From Psoroptes ovis (lineage: Eukaryota; Arthropoda; Arachnida; Sarcoptiformes; Psoroptidae), in NCBI GenBank assembly GCA_002943765.1, contig PQWQ01000001.1, positions 1,364,001-1,428,000 of the forward strand: a stretch of 64,000 nucleotides of DNA. The letters are read 5' to 3'. Position numbers and translations under genes: made by a program. Below are positions 27,301 to 38,879 of this stretch, one piece after another; the stretch's first letter is position 1, and every line of letters begins with the position of its first letter. The notes beneath the pieces were generated by a model. The model saw nothing but the letters and a program-made list of their open reading frames with translations, was not told the origin of the DNA and searched no databases.

Positions 27301-29939
27301 TCAGCTGAATTTTGAATTTTTCAATATTTTTTTTTCATTCACTTTATACTAACCTTGAAAATCATAGTGATTCATTGGATAATCATTATTTATTCGATAA
27401 TAATTTAATGGTAGATGGCACATGGATTTAATAGATGGTAAATGATTGTCGATGGCATGGTGGATGGCGTATGGTACATTGTAAATGGTAGATGGTGGAG
27501 ATATTTTGGTAAATGGTAAAATTCGGTGTTCGGTGGTTGGTGTTTAGCATTGGATAGACACAACACAAGCACACAGAGACAGAGACACAGATAATCATTT
27601 ATTATCGGCCAGAAAAAAAATCCAAAAATAGAAAATGGGCAAAAATACCATTGAAAATGCTTATTGATATTTATTCAAAAAAATAGAAACAATGAAATTC
27701 ATTCATTTTCAAACTCATTTTCAAATGTTTTTTTATTAAAATTAAAATTCATATTCATATTTTTCATAATAGTAATAATAATTAATAATATTAATAATAA
27801 ATAAATTAAAGTTGATTAATTATAACAAATAATAATTAATATTTTGTTTTCTGTTTAGTTTGTATATTATTATACAATATTTGTGTGTCCAATGTTGTTT
27901 GTTGTTGCTGTTTTATTCAAATTTTTTTTTGCTTATTTCAATGTTTATTCCAATTTATTGTTTGAAAATATTAATAATTTTTCATTATTTCTTGACCATT
28001 CATTAATTTTTTTTGACCAATATTATTCATTGTTTTGATTATTTTACTCATATTTTATTTTATTTTCCTCGATTCACTGAATGTTTTTGTTTTTCATACT
28101 AAAATACAAAAACTGATAAAATCAATGAACAATAATTAATATTATTAGTTGTTGCATGTTTAGTTCAGGATCTACGGGGCGTCATACGGACAATGTTTTC
28201 AAATGTTTCAAAAACAAACAAAAATAAAAGATAAAAATTATGATTTTTTGTTGTTTGTTTGTTGCTTGTTTCAATGTTTCTCAATCAATTAATGATTATC
28301 ATCATCATCATCATTATTTAATTTCACGAGAAACCCGATTCGTTCACGGTCTTTGAATGAATGGAAAATGAATGAGTTCATCTCTCGAAACAACAACAGA
28401 GAGTAAGGATCTGAGAGGATGAATTTGTGTTTGAATTTTCATTTAAATTCAAATACAAAGATGCATACATTATCTTTATCTTTTTGTTTCAATCAAAAAA
28501 CAATCATAATAGAATTTAAGTGTTCAAAGATCGTATACGTTTACCGGCTGATATTTTATATATTTTTCGGTTCTTGGAATCTTTATTCAATGCCCCATAG
28601 TGTGCATAAGTGCTTGTGTGTGTGTGGGTTAATAATAACAATTATTATTTCATCGATAAGTGGAAAAACATTTTCAAAAAAAGAAAAGAAAAAATCTATT
28701 CAACATCGTGATGATGATGATGATGATGGAGATTTTGTGTTATGTTGCAATCTTTGTAAAAGTGGAAATTGAAATATTTTTTTTTTGTGAGGCATAAGTT
28801 GATCTTATCTTCATGATCTTTTCACACATTTATTCATTGCATTTGTTTGTTTGTTTGTCGATTTCATTCATTCATTGATATATTTATTCATTGATATTAC
28901 ATGATCAAATGTTTGAAAACATTTAAACATCCAAACATTCGAACATTTAAAACATTTAAATATTGTCTTGATGTATTCGGTGTGTCGGTGTCCTGGGTAT
29001 TCGTTGTTGTTGTTGTTGTTTGTTTGTTCTTGCTCTTGGATAATGATAATAATAATAATAATAATTTGATAATTTTAATATTTTTGGCACGTTTGTATTT
29101 GAAATGAATTTGCTGCTTTTTTAATGATAATAATAAAAATATTGATAATATAATTCAACAAATTCAACAATTGAATTTATATTCAGTTTTTCATTTATTT
29201 TTCAATTACATATGAATTTTCGCTTCTTCGTTTTTTTTGATGATTGGATAAAATTCATATTCAAATTGAATATTGTAAACATTTATCCATTTCTAAACGT
29301 AAAAATATATTTCGTAACAATATTTTCAATGTTAATTTCATATTATCCAATAATAATAGATTACAAATTAGTCCATAATAATTTTTAATATGTTTGAAAA
29401 ACTATTTTCATTATTATTATTATTATTAAATAACGATAATAATTTATTTTAATAAACGACCATTATCGCAATAGTAATTGTAATTCATATAATTTTTAGA
29501 ATCGAAATTATTTATTTATTCATTCATTCATTCGTTCGTTCGTTCATTCATTATTATTGATTTATTCATTGTTCATCACAATTCAGCCATAAAATAATTT
29601 TATTTAGCCAATGAAGAATAAAAATCGATCAATCAATCAATCATTACCATGAATTCCATTTGGAAATTTCAAAATATATAATCAACGGTTACAAACGCAA
29701 AAAAATGAGAAAAACAATATAAGAAAAATATGAAAATAAAAAATATTTAGTTTTTTTGGCGTTATTCATTGATTCGTAATAAACAAAACAAGGAAAAAAA
29801 ATTTCCAAAATTTTGTTTTTTGATATACTTGATCCAATAAAAATCAATTTTGAATCAATATATATATTGAATATAGATCAATAGGAAATTAATTTTGAAT
29901 TGAAAAGATTTTTTTTTTTTGGAAAAAATAAAAACTTAC

Positions 29940-32900
29940 TTTGCCTTTAGGCAGATTTGAAACATTATACAATATCAATACAATGATTGTAGTCCAATTA
30001 TCTCGATTGTATTCATTTTCTATTTGATAATAATAATGTAATGCACGAGATGAAATACTGCAATTTTTCGTTCAATTTGTTTTCGTTCAATCGGTGCAAT
30101 TTGAAGATGTTGAATGAAATGTTTGATTTATATTGAAAAAATCATTGAAATTGTTTTTTGATTTTTCAAATAAAGAACAATAATGATATTATAATTAGGA
30201 ATAGAATAAAAATTGATTAGATTTCTATTTTTTTTTTGCATTTCAATTTATAATGAAATAAAAATAAAAGTATTTTCAATAAAAAAAAAACAAGACAAAC
30301 CTAATTAATTCTTGTTCTATTCGTTCATAAGGATGATAATGATCATTATTATCATCTGTAGCACCATTATCATTCATCATTTTTTGATTTCGTTCATGAT
30401 CATTATATAAATAGAATAATATTCTTATTGAACATTGTAAACTTTTTATCTCTAATTGTGATAAAAAATGTAATTTATCCGATAATAAACGTGATTTCAT
30501 ACGATCTAAATATATTTCATTTGATTGATTAAATACTTTGATTAAAAATTTTGCCAATCGTAATAATATTAATGTATTCATTTGTCCATATAATCCTTGT
30601 ATATTTAATTGATTTTGTTGTGTAGTGGTATTATTATTATTACTATTATTATTAAAATGATTATCATTATATTTATCATTATCAATATTTTTATAATATT
30701 GTTCAATATTTCTAATCATTTCATTATCTTCTTTTTTACTAAATGATGGATAAAATACAATATTATCAATCGCTTGTATTAAATCTAATTGAACATCGAA
30801 TTTTATTTTAACAATTTCCATTTCATCATCAGATAATCGAATTTGCTGTTGATGTTGTTTATTATTGATAATCGATAATGGTTTTGTCATTTCATAAATA
30901 CGTTCAATTAATTCTAATGTTATTGTCCATGTTATTTGATTATATTTAGCACCACATGAGATGACTAAATTTTCAAAACAATTTATACCAGATCGTGCTA
31001 ATTGTTCATTGTTTTGTTGAACACACCAATATAGCTGAGAATAAACATCTTTCAACAGAAATGATCCAAGCACATCAAAATATTGTATAAATACATCAAC
31101 AATTGAATATAAAGCATGATTACATGTGGTCGTCATCCATTCATTTTTTTCAGATTGTTGTCCTGGTAATTTTAAACTATCAAATATTCGAAATATTATT
31201 TGAAATAATTCTGTCCACCAATTTTCACGAAAAACCATTCCATGAGATTTGATTATTTCAAACATTACGGTCAATGCACGTGTACGTACATCTAATTTAC
31301 ATGTGTTCACAATACATGATAATTCCAACAAGATAGGCAACCAACCACGTATCCATACACGATCATCTTCGCTGGCAATAAATATATGGCCATTATTGGA
31401 TTTATTATCATCGAAATTATTAAATTCTTTAAAATATTGCGGCTGTTCGGCAACATATCGAGCACATGCACGTATCAAACGTATTGCTTCCATACTTGTA
31501 TCGGGAAATTGTTGATTGCAACCAAATTTCGATAAACATTTAATTGCATCTTGGAATGAATCAATCATTGCGAGAAAATTACTTTCATAAATATTATTAA
31601 ATATATTACAAGTTGTTTGAAATGATAAATCGAATATATATGAATCAGTTTCAGAAGCAGCAATGCAAAATACACTGAAAATGTTTTTCCAACCACTTTT
31701 TATGTTGACTGCCTGTGAATTGACCATTTGAGCAATACAACGAACGACCATATCACGAATAGAAATTGATGAATTACATTTCATTATATGTTCGAATGGC
31801 CGTAGAAAATCTTTTTGAAAACTAAAATTTGACAATTCACCTTTTTCAATAAATTTCATCGATAGCTGCCGTAACGAATCGATTGCAAAAAATGCTATTT
31901 CTTCATTCGGATTACAACCAACTTTATTAAAATGTTCGCCTAAAACCTCCCATATTCTTGACCATTGTAAACGTATACGATTCATATTGTAATACGATAT
32001 TTCAACAATTTTCTGCAAACTAAACATACGTGCATTCGTAGAATTCGATAATTCTTCACTAGATACTTGACATAAGGCACGAACAAAATGTACGATTGCA
32101 TTACCATCTAAATTTATGGAACCGGTGAATATACGATCAACAGCGACAACAACACTTTGTGATGATGCTTCTATCATTGATTCTGATATTATTTTTGAAT
32201 CTTTTTCTTTGTTTCTTGCCAATGATTCTAATGGCACAAATGATTCCAATTTAAATTGAAATCCAAAACCATTACTATTATTGTGATGATTATGATAATG
32301 ACTGTTGCCATTATTCAGATGCATGATGTTATTATTATCTTTATGATTCAACATTTGTGATTTGACACCTGTTCCAATTAGCTGAGCTAATTCCAATTGC
32401 GATATACATCGTAATATATCTAACCAACTTTCGCCTAAATAATTTCCATCTGTGTAAGCAACTGTGATCAATGTTTTGATTGTATCGATGTTTTTAGTTT
32501 TCATTTCAATAATTGGAATGTTTGCATTTAGTGATGTAAAACGTGATAAAGCTTGCACAAATGCATTTCGTTCGAGTGACATTTGAAAAATGCAAGCAAT
32601 ACGGATAGCACAACGAATACCATTTAAACAATGTGTTGCAATACCTTGATCATCACAATCTTGAAGCCCAACACTGAATGCAGCCAAAAATGATGTCCAT
32701 GTAGTGCGAAACATTGGTCGTACATGCTCAAGATGTTTGGCTGACGTAAATGGGGATTCAACATGCGATACACTTTCCATCAAAGCTTTAGCTGTAGATG
32801 CCATTGTTTCCATTTCCATATTGTACAATAAACGTCGGGTTTTTTCACTAATCACTTCTTTTCCAGAAATTTTTTTCGTACTGAAATTACCTTTCATTTT

Positions 32901-35396
32901 TATTTCACTTTCGGCGATTTCATCATAAATTTGTGATAAATATTTTTCAGGCAAATCTTTACTTTCATTGATACCACGATTCAATTTGATATAATCTTCT
33001 TTGGTCATTTTATGCTTCACTTGTGGACTATGTAAATCAGTTGTTAACATAATAATTGAATAAGCTAAAACATAAACAGTATCAGCACTTGAAAATATCA
33101 TTGTATTATTACGATTTGTTTCGAAATATCTGGATGCGAATTTTTCCATAAAACGGTCAATTTTTTGGGCTTCACCTGGTAAGCGGAAGCCTTCCAGGAA
33201 GAATCTTAATGCATTCACAATGTCACGTTGAGAAAAATCCATCTGATCTACATATGAATACATAACTTCTTTGTTAAATTGTTTATTTTCACCCATGAAT
33301 TCACCCATATTTGATTTGTCTAATCGATCATTGGTTTGATGGAAAAATTGAGCAACACTCTCAGGTGTTGTGTCGATTATATTATGATGCTGTAAGTATT
33401 TAATACCTTTGGCCGCATTCATATTAAATAAATCAATACCTTTATCAATGATGTTTTTCTGATTTTTAACTTCTTCGAATTTTTCTGGATTGTCATCTAA
33501 ATTATTGATGGATGATGCTTCATTTAATTGTTGTTGATGTTGATGATTTGTGACTGTAGATTTTTCATTGACCATAAGATCTGTTTGTTGTTGTGGATTG
33601 ACATAAAGATCATTACTCCATTCGACCATACATTTCAATATAGAGACTAAGCATTCTAAACCCTTCATTCGCATCATACGCTCTTGCGTGGAATTTATAA
33701 TACCGGAATCTAGAATTTGTCCGCCACCTTGTGCGATCTTTGATAAATCATTAACTAATCGGGCAAATATGTTCTCTGATGATAAATCACAATCATAATT
33801 CACATAAATATCAACAATACTTTGTGCATCGGCACAAATACGTGTTAGAGCTTGTATTACAATCCATTTATGTTCAAATGAACTTGATATTGTTTCTAAT
33901 ATGTTTAGGAAAATTTCTTTGAAAAATACTTCGATTTGCATTTTTAAATATGTTTTAAATTTTTCAAATAATGATAAAAAAATCGCCAACGATAATTCAA
34001 ATATTTGCGGAATATTTGAAACACCATTTTTCGATAATGCTACGCATAAGTATTGTTTGATTGCCACTGCAAACATATCACTTTGTTGAAATATTTTGCC
34101 AGAATTTTGCAATATTTGTAATATCAATTGTAATGATAATATTTTAGACCGCAATTCATGTGATTTCATGTCCAAACTATTATTATTATCATTTGTCATT
34201 ATTAGTGGTTTCATACTCAATTTACATAATGAACGAAATATTAAATATGCATCTTTCTGGTAGACATTATCAAAAAATAGATGTATGGTGTCATTTGTTT
34301 CAAAACCATCAAATGATGTTGATGTTATTGTTGCCGAACCATTGGTCAATGAAATTTTTGATGAAAAATTTGTTGTGGTCGATGAAATCGATGCTTGTGT
34401 TTTTTGTGATTGCATTGATGAATTATCTGAAAGTTGCCGACAGACACTTGTTATCATATCATCGACAATCGTTTCAACGGAATTCGATTCATTTGGTAAT
34501 TGATTATAAATTTCCAATAATTCATTAGTCACATCATTATTATCGAGATTTTTATGATGATCAAAATTGTTTGCTACTTCATTGTCATTAGAAGCTGAAT
34601 TGACCATAGTTACAGGTGAAGATGAGGATGATGAAATTGTTTCCATACGAGAAAATATCACATTTAACATTTGTGTTAATGCTGCTTTAGCTGTTGTTTG
34701 ATTAACCAATTTTTTACTGCTCAAATAAATATTGTAACAAGTTCTTATCACCAATAATATACTGGCTTCATGCACTGGACATGATTGTGAAGTAACAATT
34801 GTCAATAATGCTTTAATTATTTGTAATTGTACTTCATCGTCAGTTGTTGGCCCATTGAAACAATTGCAAATACATGTTACCATAATGTCAATCAATAATA
34901 ATGGTTTCTTTTCAAAACCATTTTCATTTGTATTACGTGAATCGATAATTCGATTACCGGTAAAATGACCATATGCTATTAGTTTCTGTATACAATCCAA
35001 TGCTATTATCACAATACGATTCGATTTTGATTGACATGCTAATTCGAATGGTTGAAAATAAATTTCATCATCATATTTCGATATTTGACCATTACGATTT
35101 GATGTTGGCTGTGGAAGCGTTGATGATGGTGATGATGATGATGATTGTTGTTGTTGTTGGTGATCATTTTTAATTTTATCTACAATATAGAATTTAAATA
35201 AACTAATGAATAAATAATAAACATTTCAATCAAAATTTTTACCAAGAACATATTCACATGATTTTTTCAATTGTTGATTAGAATTTTTTCTAATATCACG
35301 TTCGGATAAAATTTTTTCTAATGCACGAGTTATGAACATTATTTTTTCCTCTAATTGTTTTTGTTGTTTATTATTGATATTAAAACTATTAAACAT
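29940..35396 (-). CDS. Brefeldin A-inhibited Arf guanine-nucleotide exchange factor (BIG1/BIG2, ARFGEF1/2-type), last exon(s) not found
   Basis: Exons 35243-35396, 30301-35179 and 29940-30057 give 1717 residues in frame, with an open GTAAGT donor at 29939. BIG proteins load GTP on class I Arfs at the trans-Golgi and recycling endosomes. The N-terminus (FITRALEKIL, then PFELACQSKSNRIV and LDCIQKLIAYGH) is the dimerisation (DCB) domain; the region containing YSYVDQMDFSQRDIVNALRF and LEGFRLPGEAQKIDRFMEKF is the Sec7 domain, about residues 615-810, with the glutamic finger in RLPGEAQK near residue 720 and the TDLHSPQVKHKMT helix pair. HDS repeats follow to the end. The middle exon is 4.9 kb and includes Asn/Ser/His-rich inserts absent from conserved blocks. 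The ATG at 35394-35396 is the first in frame before FITRALEKIL. About 40-60 C-terminal residues, judged from the family, are unaccounted for. BIG1 and BIG2 cannot be separated here. Confidence 0.93.
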
Positions 35397-36275
35397 ATTC
35401 GCCGAACATTATTCTTAAATATTACAATAAATAAGATAATAAATATAATAAAGAAAAAACAGATGTTTGAAAACGAAAACAAAAACAATAAAATTATTAA
35501 ACAAAAAAACAACTGAGCAATTGCATTCAAATGAAATTCAATTTGATGATAGATAAGATTCAACAAGTTTTTTTCTTTTCAGAATCGGAATAAAACTTAA
35601 ATCATTGATTCAGTAAATCAAAGAATTGAGATTTGATTATTATTTCTGCTTCTATTTAAAACATTAGGAATTAGATGATTAATAATTTAATGATTATTAT
35701 CTTAATTTCTTGCGAATTTCGTTCTTATAAAAATATTTCTATTTTAATTACATTTTTCCAAATATATTTTCATCATGTAAACAAAATTGACGTGTAATCA
35801 TCGGAAAAATTTTGTTTGTTTTTTATTTGTGAGCCGATTTGATCATTTTATTTTTTTAATTTTTTTGCGCTCGTCCTTTATGAATAGTTCCAAAAAAGGT
35901 TAATAGAAAAAATGCAATGATTAACCCTCAGTGAATGTTCAGTGAAAAGATAAGTAGTCATTTCCGATACCGTACTTTAAATTTTTTTTTCTCATTTCCT
36001 CCCTATTCTATCTATCATTGTTGATTGACTTGTCTTTGAAAAATGATTTTACTTTTGATCAAGTCCATGTGGTCTTCAAGGATTCGATCGTCTATGTATT
36101 TGTCAAAACTCTAACCTGTACTAAGTTCCCGAAACAGTGTACAAACCGTCAACCAATCAGGTTTGAGGGACCACGTGAGTGAAATATCCACAGCGTGTGA
36201 CATATATCACACTTCACGCTTGTGAAAACAAAAAGCACATGGTCACCAGTAATCAACGTACCAAATTTAGCCAAA

Positions 36276-36303
36276 TATAAAAAGGGTAAATCGAACAATC
36301 AGT
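36276..36303 (+). promoter_or_regulatory. Putative TATA box plus arthropod-type initiator of a transposon gene
   Basis: TATAAAAAG at 36276 is followed 25 nt later by TCAGT (A at 36301), the arthropod initiator consensus, then GACGTG. Just upstream lie CCAAT (36154 area) and a CACGTG E-box near 36171. The stretch has higher GC than its surroundings and points toward the transposase-like exons starting about 350 nt downstream. It is a prediction from motif spacing only. Confidence 0.45.
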
Positions 36304-36649
36304 CGACGTGCCATTTTTTTTCATTTTGTCCTCATGTTTTTATTTTAGTGTATGCAATTTTTAAATTATTTTCAATAATTAATCTTCATATATATCAATT
36401 CCAATTACTTTTTCCTCTAAACCTCAACTTTAATTTCGAATTTTCATTTCATATTCTTTTTCTTGTAATTTCGATTTCTTTTCTATATATTCAAATGTTA
36501 AAACGTGGCTTTTGTTCATATCCCAATGAGATTCATAGCGATTAATCTCAATTTTCTTTTATTCAATTTCAATTTGTTCAATATCAAACATCTAAAAGAT
36601 TGCAAATTGATTGTTTTCTAAATTATTGTTGTATTATTTTCAGAAATTG

Positions 36650-38343
36650 ATAATGATGATGGAGCAGAGGTCAACGATTTAATAATAAGATGATTTGGTT
36701 ATCGCACATAATTTTGAATATCGTGACGATAATCATATCGATGATGATGAATATTTTGGGATACAAGATGTCGATTTATGGAAAGGTAAGTCACCAGCGC
36801 AATTTTTGTATTGAATAGAATCGATAATTTGTTTTATGATTTTGTCAACTTAAATTTTTTTAATTAGTTTATTTCGCCATGGATATACACAAAAATTTTA
36901 TTGAAAAATTACGTTAAAGTAAACAACAAATCAAAGAAAAAGGATCTGTATTGTTGCTTAATTGTTACATTTGCGAGGATCTAAAAGTGATACGGGGTAT
37001 AAAATATTATTCTTCTACCAGGAAAGAATTTTCTAACCATTTTACAAAATATCACAAAGATTTCCGAAGGTGAGTTTGAATATGTGATTGATTGATATTT
37101 TTAAAAAATTTTGTAACATATAGAATGGAACAACCGTCAACCGTTCACCAAGAAGAACCTATGATTATTGATAATGAACCACGTATGTAGTCAAGATAAT
37201 TTTCAAACATGATATTTATTATTTAATTTTATTTTTGAATAGTTCCCGAAGAGTCACATGGTGATAATGTTCATCATGAAGATGATGCTAATATGGGTGC
37301 GATTATTGATGATGATACTAAAGAGTTCACGCATCAAGTATTGATTCGGGCTTTTAAAAGGCCACAACTGTTAGAGCAGTTCATTAAAACATTACCAACA
37401 TACATATCGCCGGGTAACTTTAATTTTCACTAGTTCAGTATTAATTTATTGATGATTATTTTATTCCTATGATTTAGTTCATGAGTCCTGGGCCAGCAAA
37501 GCAAATTTGAATAGTTATTTCAAATTTAGTTGGGTAAGACCCAGTCGTATCATCCGGTTCATATTGAAAAACAAGTACATCGTCTAGCAATTGATTAATG
37601 AGATGTACCAGGGTCAAAGTAATCTGGAAATCACTGCCGAACATCTCAAGTGCAATGGAAGGCGAAAAAAATATTTTATTGGTAAATTACAAGTCGAATT
37701 AGGGATAGATGATTTCACGATTGTCAATCCTATCAAATCAAAGAATAAGAACCACACGTACATAGCTTTGTACATGTCGTGTGCGAATATTCCGATTTCG
37801 ATTGAAACCGAAAAACAGTTTTTTGATCGCTTTGATCAATCGGTATCAGATGGAGATGCATCATTATGACATCAATGCATTTAAACAGATTGCTGATGAC
37901 AACAGGTAATGAAAATATTATTTTATTTAATGAAACGTGAAACTAAAGTTTATGTGTATTAACAGGGATTCCAACGAGAATCGTAAACTTAATGTCAGCA
38001 TCAAAGTCGCAATTTCTTCAGTATCGACAACAAAGTAGTCTATGAATTCCTGGGTTTCAAACAATCATTTCGACCCAAATCATTCATATGCCGCAAGTGT
38101 GAGGCCAAAGGCTCGAAATATGAATCGATGAATTTGAAGAAAAACACCAATTTCCGGACAACCGATGCATTGACATTAAAAACTGAATATGGTTTGAGAA
38201 AATCGTCGGTTTTTGGTTGTTTGCCAATTAATGAACTGGCGGCATTCGATGTCATGCATGATCTTGACGAAGGGATAATTGAAAAAATCATTATCCTGAT
38301 CATACAGATATTAAAGATCAATTGCGATAAATTGTCCGCTTGA
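36650..38343 (+). pseudogene. Degenerate spliced zinc-finger transposase-like gene ('HDLLEG' family)
   Basis: Coding blocks are separated by short sequences with GT-AG borders: a block ending at a GTAAGT near 36787, a Cys/His zinc-finger block (CYICEDLK ... HFTKYH, about 36930-37070), an acidic linker, a block with LEQFIKTLPTYISP, then QGQSNLEITAEHLK ... GIDDFTIVNPIKSKNK (37591-37868) and YGLRKSSVFGCLPINELAAF followed by DVMHDLDEG (38128-38342). The order matches uncharacterised transposase-like proteins of arthropods and cnidarians that carry an FPPDVMHDLLEG motif; I know the family only by those motifs. Stop codons or frame breaks occur after HKNFIEKLR, before QLINEMYQGQS, at 37869 and near 38038, and the expected region between GIDDFTIVNP and the zinc knuckle is shortened. 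No host function is implied. Confidence 0.55.
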
Positions 38344-38566
38344 AGAAAACTTCATCGACCCGATATCCGGAGCGAATACACAAAGAATCGAGAGGTTATG
38401 GGGTAGCCTTAAATGGCGTAATAAAAGACAACGCGGCACCGCTCGATCGATGCTCCAATCCTACATGATTGAGTTCATATGGAAGAGACATCAAGGCGAT
38501 GCATTTGAGGGTATCCTGAGAGAGATAGCTCGGATATCAACGTATTTGTCCCCCATCAAGTCCTGA
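38315..38566 (+). pseudogene. Merlin/ISXO2-like transposase C-terminal fragment
   Basis: An open frame of 83 codons ends at TGA 38564-38566. It contains ENFIDPISGANTQRIERLWG and KWRNKRQRGTARSMLQSYM, the pattern around the last catalytic Glu of ISXO2-like/Merlin DDE transposases. It directly abuts, in another frame, the end of the preceding pseudogene, so it is probably a separate insertion or a recombination product rather than that gene's own C-terminus. The N-terminal two-thirds of a Merlin transposase are absent. Confidence 0.6.
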
Positions 38567-38879
38567 TGTGTCTTCACTCATCGACATCTTCATCCCTAAT
38601 CCACATCTTCATCTTCATTCATAGTACCGAAAATTTTTATTTGTAAATTCTTGATTCATTTCTTTGTACAATTATTTAAAAATGATTATTTCAAATTTTG
38701 AAAAAATTCATTATTTTCAATGGAAAAAAAAATTAATTTTTCCTTTTTTATCGAGTAGTATTTTGTTATTAACAATTCAATCAATCAATGGTATTAAATA
38801 TATATAGATCTTAAGTCCTTACTTGGGCCGCAGCTCTTGGCATTACCGACAAACATTTTTTACTTTCCGGTCTGAACCA

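Larger units (their letters stand above)
20783..29939. other. Gene-free stretch between SCYL2 and BIG (9.1 kb)
   Basis: Contains the SCYL2 upstream region and, by inference, the unidentified last coding exon(s) and 3' UTR of the BIG gene, which enters from the right with an open donor at 29939. I could not recognise the conserved BIG C-terminus here on the minus strand. Also present are a 73-bp inverted-repeat copy (22349), a 34-bp palindrome (24315), a less repetitive patch at about 26200-26620, and an atggta-type degenerate repeat near 27410-27500. Confidence 0.5.

Noticed and set aside
27353..27545. Open minus-strand frame of about 60 codons ending at a GTTAGT donor-like site
   Set aside because: Its composition comes from a degenerate atggta repeat, it has no start and no acceptor, and it matches no known protein.
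28155..28230. Minus-strand ETFENIVRMTPRRS followed by a stop, considered as a BIG terminal exon
   Set aside because: No acceptor site precedes it and it does not resemble BIG C-termini; the patch is only locally GC-richer.
28419..28772. 117-codon plus-strand frame
   Set aside because: Made of repeat-derived runs (DDDDDD, ISSIS, KKEKKK) with no family resemblance and no splice-consistent neighbours.
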